Source: Stenopsyche tienmushanensis
Lineage: Eukaryota; Arthropoda; Insecta; Trichoptera; Stenopsychidae
NCBI GenBank assembly: GCA_008973525.1
Contig: WACJ01000391.1
Span: 179,718 to 243,717, forward strand
Direction of reading: 5' to 3'
DNA length: 64,000 nt
Positions 35,601 through 46,800 of the stretch are shown piece after piece. Below the pieces are notes generated by a model. The model searched no databases, was not told the DNA's origin, and saw only the letters and a program-made list of their open reading frames with translations. A program made the translations under genes and the position numbers. Within the stretch, counting starts at the first letter, position 1. Each line of letters starts with the position of its first letter.

Positions 35601-38600
35601 TTCTATCAAACTTTTGAAATAGTTCAAACATAATGTGTCGCCTTTTTTAATGTCTTTGGCATCGAACGATTTCAAATAGAGATCTGAACTTATGTCCTGC
35701 ATCAAGGTACTGGATAATCCTAGGCAATAACCATTGCGGTCGGATATGATTTCCTGATCTAGCACATAGCTTCTGTATAGATCATGCACATACATAGCTA
35801 AGATCGCATTGTTTAATGTCCTGAAATTTGTAACATTATTATTAATTTCAGCAAATTTGGATTTATAGAAAAAGGAAGTGTAAATAAATACCTGTCATCT
35901 ATCTTGGATATTATTTCAAACAGTTCTTTTTGTTCTTTTATAGAAGCCACCCAAACATTAGATGAATCGTTATAGAACTTATCCGAAATATCTAGTAAGC
36001 TGTCCCAATTTATCTGATTTTTTTAATCAATTATTTTAATTGTATGTTATCTTTAATATTAATATGAATAGTAATAAAAAATATATCTTTCTTACCAATG
36101 GAAGTCTATATTTCAATTCTTTTATAGACATATACTCTCCAACTCGCAAGGAGTAAATAAGTTTTATTTCAGAAGCGGACAGTTTTCTCTGAAATACAAT
36201 CGTTTAATCTTATAGAATCCTTCTGATATAAGATTTAATGCATAGGAGGATTCAAATATAATCCGGAATCTTGCTGTACAAATATATTAGTGATATAGAG
36301 AAATAAAAAGAAAGCGAAAAGTAGCATCCAACGTTGCGCAACGTGTATTTATTCGTTTTCTCATAAACGAACGTGAGAAGTGAAATTTTGATGAAACTTG
36401 AGGCACAGTTAAGTGATTCTACTTTAAGTAAGACGTTTGTTTCGAGTATTTGATTGGGTTCAAAACTTTCGTGAAGGTCTGAAAGTCAAGCCAGTTGCTG
36501 GATGACGCTAAGGCTGCTTATCGTAACAAATAGTCGAACCCCTGGGATAATGATGTAGAGTTGAGGTGTACGAAAGCAGCCTCGTTGTTTGGCCCATCAA
36601 ACGCTGCTAGGGTAGCGTAGCTACAGAGCTGTAACTAGGGTATGATGCGCCCGTGGCAATAATTGTCTAAATTGTCGCTCGGACACCAACAGAAAGAAGC
36701 TCGCGAGGGTCCAGCGACAGGGAGCGCTCCGAGTCACCGCAGCGTACAGGACAGTATCCGAAGACGCAGTGCTGGTGTTCGCTGGAATAACCCCGCTGGA
36801 CCTCCAGGCAAAGAAGAAGGCCTTGGGCTACGAAGATCCTAAAAATCGTAACGAACATGACCAGAAACTGAGGGAAGCCTGGCAACGAAGATGGGATCAG
36901 TCCAGCAAGGGAAGATGGACCCATCGACTTATCCGGTCATAAGTTGGTGGAACACAGTGAAACAACCTACCGCTTGACTCAGGTACTCACTGGGCATGGA
37001 TGCTTCGGTGCGTACCTGAAGCGGATTGGCAAAGAACCACCCGCAACGTGCCACCACTGCCAAGCGGAGGTCGACGACGCAGAGGCAGAGGCTTGGGCAC
37101 CACAGAGAAAACTGCTGAAACAAGCACTCGGGGTAGCCGAGCTCAGCGTTGACATCATGGTCCACAGCATGATGGGAAGCAAGAAGATCTGGGAACTTTG
37201 GCGCGACTATGTAGAAGAGATTCTGAGCGCCAAAGAGGGCAATGAAAGAGAGAGACGCAGAGTGCCTCTCCAACAATAGATTAGGGCCAATCACCTAAGG
37301 CCAGACTACCTGTCCGCAGGCGCTCACTGGGCACGGATACTTTGGTGCGTACCTGAAGCGGATTGGCAAAGAACCATCCGCTACGTGCCAACACTGCCAA
37401 GCGGAGGTCGACGACGCAGAGCACACCATCATTGGCTGTGAGGCTTGGGCACCCCAGAGAGAACTGCTGAAACAAGCACTCGGGGTGGCCGAGATAAATA
37501 TCGACAACATGGTCCACAGCATGATGGAAAGTAAGAAGAACTGGGACCTTTGGCGCGACTACGTAGAAGACATCATGAGCGCCAAAGAAGACAGTGAAAG
37601 AGAGAGGCGCAGAGCGCCTCTTCAACAATAGAATAGGGCCATCAAACGGCTAGACTACCTGTCACCTTTGAAGCAATGTGATAAACAATACCAGGGGGAC
37701 AGAGGAGACCAAAGGGAGCGGTTTAGTGAGTAGGCACGACTGGCCAACATCCCTTATGGAAGTTGTATAAATACCAGTGTGAATCTCACACTCAGTCTTT
37801 GGAAGATTCCGCGCCCACAGGAAAAAAAAAAAAAAAAGACTACCTGTCCTCCTGAAGCAATGTGTAAAACAATACCAGAGGGGCATAGAAGGACATGGGA
37901 GGGGTGTAGTGGGCAGGAACGAGTTAATCGTTAATTCCACACTACCCAGAATGGGTGTCTTTCGAAAATTCCCCTCCCACAGGGAATAAAAATCTAAATT
38001 GCGCCCCAAGCCCAGTTGCGCCCATAGCAGGCGCCTGCTTTGCCACGACCTAGTTACGGCCCTGCCTAGCTAACATGAGTTGGGGTACGCAGCAAATTGT
38101 AATGTGGGATACAGGAGGAGCAGGAGGACTCTGTGTAAAAGGCGGTACCATTATCTTCAACAGCCTAGCGCATACAAGGGAGAAGGGCTTTAGGCCGCTC
38201 GAATGGAGACGCATCTCCGTGGCTAGGTGCTACAAATGGCCGATCCAATACGAGTAACATGGGAAAGGGGAAGCCCCTACACTCTGTCATCTGCTGCAGC
38301 TCCCTTCAAGCTGAGGTTGAACTCGTGGTGGCAGTGAACTAGCGTAGTAGTTCCTCTAACGCACCTTCGGGTGCACGTAGTCTGAAACTAGTCTTTCTGC
38401 GCCTTTTCTGGAGGGCGCAGAATGAAAGGAGTGGGCGCCTGGCGCTCTGCGTGTAGCGTTTCTCGGAAGATAAAAGAGCGGTGGAAGACATCCCTGTGTG
38501 GCTAGTCCGAGGGCACTCGGAACAGACCGCGCAGCAGTGCGGGGCATAGACTCTGCTCACTAAGAGTCTAAATACCATTAAGCCGCCGTCTGTCCGTCTC

Positions 38601-41600
38601 ACCGTGTCCTTATTTTACGTGACAACGTGCACAGCAGCCATAACTCCAATTATTTAGGCAACACCCACCTTAAAGTCCAGTCTTGGAATTAGCAGACGGG
38701 ATCAATATCTTTCCTATCCGGTGGAATAAGTATATTTCAAATTAAGGGAACTGTGTAGAAAAATAAGATACTCCATCTGTATCACTAATAAATTTGCAAA
38801 ATTTCGGGTTATATTTGAATCCTCTTCGTATTTCAAATTCAATATTTTACTCAATGTGATATGATCAAAAAATATGGCCTGAGGAATCTGCTCTGAGAGC
38901 ACCGTCACGTAACATTGGTGTCAGAAACGGCGGGTCGTAAAACGTCGGAGTCAAACATCTGGTTTCTTATTGGCAAAAGACTATTGAAGTCAATGATGAT
39001 TGTTTTGATTGAATAAATTATGTTTTATAGAAGTTACGATACTTTAATTCACATCAGTGAATTCCGAACGTTCATAAGTTACGCCCGGATAGCTTACCTT
39101 TTGTAATATTTTGGTCAATTGCTCCAATGCCGTCAATGTTTCATCGATTTCTTCGCTATCGCCATCAAAAGGATCGATGAGTGTCAAAGCTTCCTTGGCG
39201 ACTTTCAAATATGAAGAAAAATTTGATTGGCATTTTTTGAATTGTTCATAAGTCCTTGTCAAATTGACATAATCATCGACGACGGTTGGATTTTGTCGAC
39301 ACTCCGCATGATATGCATTCCCTGAAAGCTGCTGAATAATACTGCGATCAATTGCCGGCGATATGACCAAACTGAGTTCCCTGTTGTTGTTTATGTTCGT
39401 CTGTATATCCAAAAGCACTGGGACGTTCTTCATCAGGAGCTTCTTCAGCAGATCGGTAAGTTCGAAAGTGGACATATCTGCATGTTTGTTGTAGAATTCT
39501 CCGATTTGAGCGACGAGTTTCTTAACTGCGAAAATATAATCGCTAGACAAAGTGTAAATAGTATACGAGAATAGTCCCAGAAATGTTCGACCTGATGGCA
39601 GTCGTTGTTTAAAAAATATATTAAAATCGAGCTAGATTCTACTCTGGGAGAGTTTCGTTCGTAAATGGTAAAACATTGGGTGGCGGAGTATAAACGAAGC
39701 CGTATGTATAATACGCCGTATTATGAAGAAATTAAACAAAATTGTATTGGATGATCGTCGATTGAAAGTGCGCCAGCTAGTAGACATAGTTGGCATTTCA
39801 AAAAGTGTTGTATATCGCACATGGACTGAAAATTTGTACATGAGAAAGCCGTACGCAATATGGGTGCTGCGTTTGCTGACAATGTAACAAAAACAGCGTC
39901 GTGAAGATAGCCTCTGGGGATGCTTCCGTGATACGCATTTATCAAAGCAGAGGGAGTGCCCACAAGGTCTGTGTGCCCAACCGGTCAGCTTTTCGGACCG
40001 CTGACACGGCGAATGAGTGCCACGCGATCGGACGCCATTCCCAAACATGGTCTGTGTTTTAATGAACGGATGTTCGCATGGGTACTCACTATAAACAGGG
40101 TATCGAAGCTATTGAATATCGCCGGGAAAAGTGTATCGAGTTGAATGTTGAGACTTGGTTGGGAAATAATGATGTTTTTTCTAAATTTTTTAGTGCCTTC
40201 TCTGTTGGCACGGGTGCTTCTGGGATTACCCTTGTAAAAATAAAATCAGAAAATATGTTGAAAATATTTACTTTGGGCTGTCGTATTGCCGGTGGATGGT
40301 CTATAACGAAGGCACGTCTTGAAGTAGTCTTTGAATTTTTTCATATAAGTCAATTCCTTGGGATAATCCATGGCGAGGCGCTCTGGAAGATAAATAGGAT
40401 TCAAAACATTTCAAATTGGGATCATACCGATTTTTAGACGATGATTTCTTACCGCTGATGCGCTTCCATACGTTGTCGATGACGTTAATTTCCGATATGT
40501 AATCGTCGTTTATTCCACCGCATGCTTCGGTGTAAAAGTCTTCGCACGGTCTATTTTCGTGACTCATTAAACTCAGCATTCGACTTGCCATTTTTTTGCA
40601 TATCAGAGTGTTGCAAGTGGCCGTTTCGTTCATTATTTTAGGGCAAACGTTGGATTGGAGGTTCGCGCGTTTCTTTGTTGTGCTCGTGGTCGTCGAATCG
40701 TGTTCAGTTAGATTGGGCGTTGAATATTTGTCAGACGGGGTGTCTGATGATGCATCAGCAGTTCTTTTAGAAATGTGATGATTGGAGGTTCTAACATCAG
40801 ACGACGTTGCGATATCTGCAGTTGTCGAACTTACATCTTCATATGTATCACTCTTTTCAGTACTTGAACTGTCTTTGGCGGTTGTATCATAATAATCTAA
40901 ACTTTGCACGGTTGTAGCTCTATTTGATAGTTCTGTTGATGTTTCATCAGTGGGTACACCATAATGTGATGTGGTCGTGGCTACAGTTGTAAAAGTACTA
41001 TCTGATACATCTGTTGATATTAAGGATTTGTATACATCAGTTGTAGATTCAATTACATCGGATACATCAGTCGTAGATTTACTCATATTGTATACATCAG
41101 TAGTAGATTCACTGACTTCGGAAACATCAGTCGTAGATTTAATCACATCGGAAACATCAATCGTAGATTTACTCACATCGTATACACCAGTCGTAGATTC
41201 ACTCACGCCGTTTACATCAGTTGTATATTCACCCGTATTGTATATATCAGTTGTAGATTCAATTACATTGAATACATCAGTAGTAAATTCACTCACATTG
41301 TATACATGAGTAGTAAATTCACTGACATCGGAAAAATCAATTATAGATTCACTTACACCGTATACACCAGTCGTAGATTCACTGACATTGTATACACCAG
41401 TCGTAGATTTACTCATATTGTATACATCAGTAGTAGATTCACTGACATCGGAAACATCAATCGTAGATTTACTCACATTGTATACACCAGTCGTAGATTT
41501 ACTCATATTGTATACATCAGTAGTAGATTCACTGACATCGGAAAAATCAATTATAGATTCACTTACACCGTATACACCAGTCGTAGATTCACTCATATTG

Positions 41601-43799
41601 TATACATTCGTTGTAGATTTAGGTGTAGACAAATCGGGAGAATGTGTGTTATTTTTAGCAGTAGTCGGAGCTTTGTCAGTTACAACTTCAGTTGTTGATT
41701 TATATGCAATTTCTTCATCAAGTGTTGAAATTATATTAGGGATTGAAGTCGTCGATTTGAATAATGAATTGTTATTAGTAGTGGAAGCAACGTCTATTTC
41801 TTCGTTGTCAGGTCTATTAGTAAGCTTATAGATGAGTCCTTCAGTTACGGTGACATATTTTTCTGTCGTTGTTACAATTTGTTTTTTCGTACTTGGGGGC
41901 CATTTTTCCAGAATTTTTTCTTTTTGCGGTTTAGGTGTAGTCGTTGGGTTCGCTTTAGAGTGGGCGGAATTGAGATATTCATTTGAATAATGCTGAAATT
42001 TAAATAGAAAAGATTAATCAATAAATGGAATTGATAAGAGAAAAAAATCACGAGGCACTTATCTACATCTTGGTGGGATATTTGGTGAGTAAAATGATTA
42101 ATGCGGATATTAATTGCCAATATTTGAAAGAATTGAATTAGGAACTGGTAGAAAAACGAAGTTCTTAACACATTTCTTACGGGCACAGAGAAGTATCGTC
42201 ATTCACCGCTATTCACAAAATTGCGGAAAATGAAATATCTTACTAAAATATACTATAATTTGTACGCGTTGTTCAACGCTGTAGCTGGGGAATCCAATCC
42301 CGGGATCCCGGATAGTTTTAGGTACTTAAGAATCCCGGGATTAGAAAATGTAATCCCGAAAATCCCGGGATTGAAATTTTTATCTAACATAAATGGTACA
42401 CCTCACCAACACGATGAAGGCTACTAAATCGAGACATTCCTGACGAAATCTGGACGCTTGGAAACAGTGGCGTAATTACTAATTGGTGAACTTAGGCGAT
42501 GCATAGGAGCAGTGACTGTTTAATCTATGTATACATATATAGCGTACATGTATGTTTTTCAAATTGTTATAGTAACCTTTCCCTACCGGTGATGTATTTA
42601 CTACACCTCGACGAATAATGGAAATATCGATATGAAATATAATAGATACGGGGTTCAGAATTTCTGTATTCCTCCGTAATATAATTACGAATCACATCAA
42701 AGTATTACAATATATACGTATTCATCTGCAGAGACGGAAATAAATAATTTGTCGGGAAATCGGGAATTTTGCGATTTTTAGTCCGTATCAATGGTATTAT
42801 ACGAAAATGAGGGCTCACGCGATCATCAACTCGAACTAGCATTTAAATATCTGATGACGATACCTCCAAAGAGTGTGGAAGCTGAGCGTGCATTTTCAGC
42901 AGCAAGTTGTCCGACTTCCAAAATCAGATCCAGAGTAAATGACGAAACACTAATGTTTAATGTTAATGTTACTTCAGGCATATTTTCAAAATAATATTTG
43001 ATTTTTTTAGTGTTTTATTTATCTATTTTTGAATTGTATTTTTATCTTTTCTTAAATAAATAAAATTCTTTGGCCTTCAAGTGAATTTTTATATTGAACA
43101 AATGGACTTATTAGTAATTTTTGATCAAATTCATCAAGGTAATTTCTTAAAATATTGAAAATCCCAATCCCGGGATCCCGGGACTGGTCCCGGGATTGTC
43201 TAATGAAATCCCGAAATCCCGGGATCGAAATTTTGGCTCGGGATTGGATTCCCTATCTGTAACCTTCTATGGAGATTTGCCATAAACTAGCCAAAAAAGT
43301 TGAAAGCTTGGTGGAATGTAATTTTCCCGATTTACTTTATAATAATACTGACTGAAATTTAGTCGTAAGTACAAATGGATGTATATCGAGTCGGTCGCAA
43401 CTCAAGGAACTATTTACAATAAGTATATTACGTCAAGCTATTACAAATTTATATTTTAATCGTAGTTTCTCAAATTGTCGCTAGGTGGAACCAATAATAT
43501 CTACAAATAATTTTTAAGCTAATATTTGAACCACATAAAAATCACATTTAAAATTAAATTTAAAAAAATGTGACTGATTTAAAATTTCGCAAGTGCGTAT
43601 AAAAAATATATTTGAATTTTCGCAAAAACATGTATGCAAATTTGGTTCAAAATTAAATATTAGCCGATTTTTTTTGCTGTGTGTGTAAAAATAGCATTTT
43701 TTTTTTAAATATTTAATTATATATGTATTTTTTTTTTAAATATAAATGCGAAATAAAAATTATTATAAAAATAAAAAAAAATCGCCCCCGGGTGGGCTC

Positions 43800-43836
<37 letters not shown>

Positions 43837-46800
43837 GCCAATTGCGCCACGGAGGCTCTTCGTATTTTTGCCGATTTTACCGTATATCAATACTGCCCTC
43901 TTTAAATTTGTAACGATGATATTTTTGTAAAGCGTAATTAAAAATAGGAAGACCATAATTTCGATAAAAATAAAATTATCGTGTCACTTAATTTATCATA
44001 TTTTTTTTATATGCAATCAAATTGGGCGAGTTCTAAAATGACATAAAAATATATATAAAACGCTCCAAAATTTTATCGTATTATTTAACCCTTCTGTAAA
44101 TGAATATTTCCATTACCCCCCGCAATGAAAGTGGTCTGGTTGGACCGTCATACATTTAGTATGGAAATGGATGAAAAAAAATTCAATTACGTTTTTTTTT
44201 TGTTTTTCTTAAAATGCCTTGTTATGCTGTTGGTAAATTGGCTCCTCGCATTTCTTACATAAAAATCGGAATCTTCTTTAAAGATATGTCGTTCCATCCG
44301 ACCAATTCTGCCAAAGTTTTTTTTCTACATTTGGTGTCACCAGCAGCTATCGTCGGATCCGTTTTATTTTTGGCATACACCGGTAGGATGATTAGTTCTC
44401 CGGTTCAAATTTTTATAAACCATGAATGATGCTAATGCTGCAATATCCAACATAGAAGAGCAAACTAGTGCTAACAAACCAGCAACTCTAGATTTGTATA
44501 AACAGAGCTAGGTTCGTTTTAAAGCTATTTTTTGCTCAAAAATGGAAATAGAGATACCATCCTCCCAGCTTACCAGCAATTGCTTGCTCTACTAGCTTGA
44601 AAATCAGCCTCGTGTGCACCGGGCATAAGTCTGCCGTTTGCATATATACTCCCCAAGCATCTGGTTCATAACGTCAACACCTCCCTTGTGCTTGTTATGA
44701 GATAACATCACGAAGGGTTAAATCATTCCATGATTTTATTCGTCCTAAAATACCTCGTAAATAAACCGGATATTGCCCACAATTCCGCACCCTGAATTCG
44801 TTTTTGAGTTGAAAAGGAAACATTTAAAAAATATCAATAGATTACCCCGATAAAAGTTAAGACTTGAAAAGCGACTGGATAATAAAAGTCGATGTGTTCG
44901 TTTACAATTGGCAAAACAACATGCCAAGCGAATTATTTTAACATAAATCCTTGAATAAATTCAACAAATGTATGCCACAATTCTAGATTTGGGAACAGGA
45001 ATAGGTGTTAATCCCAAAATAGTCCAGATAAGCTATCATACCATTGCAGAACTGCCAGAAGATATTTTTTTGTTCAAATGAAATAATTTAAATAAGCTAT
45101 CAGACTTACATTTGCTAAAAATAATAAAAATATGAGTGTATAATATTGGAAAGGCTTGATTTTGAAAAGATCAATATTTTTATGGTTTGGGGATGCAAGT
45201 CGACGGTTGGGGTTGTTAATTTGGTTTTCTTTTAAAAAAAATAGATCAGTTTAACCATATCGGACCGAATATCGTAAGAGAGAGACGGGTGTCATGCGTC
45301 TCATCATACACTCGTTCATCGATAGGAAAATCGTGCCGTAAAGGTACCCCTACACGTCTAAACATTCTCAATATATTTTTTGTACAGAGTCTCGTAAATA
45401 TTCATATTTACTATTCAACAAAAAATCGTATTCTAAATTATCTTTTAACCGTTATAAAATTTAAGTATAATTAACTGAAATCGCTATCGTCGGATAAGCT
45501 AAGATAAGACGACTTTTGTTCGTGTTGTCTTGAGAGCAGACGTTTGTTTTGATATTTAAGATGCCCGTATCATTCTTAATATTGAAAAAATTTGATATTC
45601 CCTCTTGACTGTTCTGGAGTGGCGTCATTAGCCGAGTATCACCACTCTTTTGCAAAATCTACGCCTTCGGAAGTAAACTGGTAGGCTTACATGGTAACCC
45701 AGTCAACAGTAACATTAATAGGCAAAAATAGTTGAATAACTAGTCAATTTCTAATCACACTGTAATCACATTTATTATGCTTAAATTAATCCTTTCCTTA
45801 GACTTGCCCTTTCCTGTATATATATATATATAGGTACACTTTTGCTTCGTGTGAAATTATGAATAATCAATTGAACTTTAATTTATCGCTTATCATTTTT
45901 TCAACAATATATTTTTAAACAACATTCATTCCAACGTTTATCTAACATTTTGATGCCGTTTTTGTGGAACGATTTATCTTTGATTCTCAATATGGGCTAA
46001 CAATTCATCATTGGAACCAAATTTATTTCCCTTGAGCGTTTTTTTAGTAGTATTCGCGAAAATCGTTTTTATTGTGCCGAAACAGCTCCAAACAGCGTTC
46101 CGAATTGTGGACGCGTTGTTGTACTCGCTTCGAACAGAGCTTTCTCATGAACAATTGATGCAAAATGTTGAATACACTGCCTTCTGATATTTTTAAGGTG
46201 TCAGCTATCTTACGCAACTTCAATTTGCGATCGGCAAAAATAAAAAAAATTGAAAATTAAAAAAGTAGCGTCATTAAAATCACTGTAACTTGTGAACTAA
46301 ACGTCAGATTCTTTAAAATTTTCTTAAAAATTATATGAAATTGTCAATAATGGCGCCAAATATATGCCATCCTATAAATTTATTCTATCTCCCACTAATC
46401 TTATCCAAATTATAACATAAATAGAAAGCCCCCACAATCTAAACCCAGGAGCATTTTCCTGGGAGATAATTATTGTCTGATAAACGGATTCGGTACAACA
46501 ACAATTGATAATTTAAGGATACCTCGCATGTTTTATTTAGTGGGCAAAAATAGCCTTCGTTTGAATTCTTAAAAATATGCTGCTACAAAACCGCATGAAA
46601 ATACTGTGGTTTGGCATAAAAATATATTTTAAACAATGATATCTGCACGTTGCATTGTGATATTGACATTAAGTCCAAACTTTAAGATTGAATAACATAG
46701 ATTTGAGTACACTTTTTTGCAGTCTTATCCAAATTCCCGACACGTAAGAATTTAAATAAAATTACATTGGAATTTGCATTTTGTGGTTTTTAAGTTTGTT

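Noticed and set aside
40301..40452. Direct continuation of the large M13-like exon past 40453 to a stop at 40301
   Set aside because: A strong donor (GCG|GTAAGA) at 40453 and a good acceptor at 40383 restore a frame containing KKFKDYFKTC, which fits the M13 pattern, and all later phases agree. Reading through gives a dead end.
40971..41831. Three + strand frames (112-147 codons) rich in Thr/Ser/Val
   Set aside because: They are antisense to the 30-bp coding repeat. A period divisible by three keeps other frames open. The - strand frame continues into an M13 domain with good splice sites, the + frames do not.
43150..43215. Transcription terminator-like or restriction-site cluster (repeated CCCGGG)
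   Set aside because: The palindromes are mirrored at the other end of the same hAT element and in its second copy, so they are element ends.
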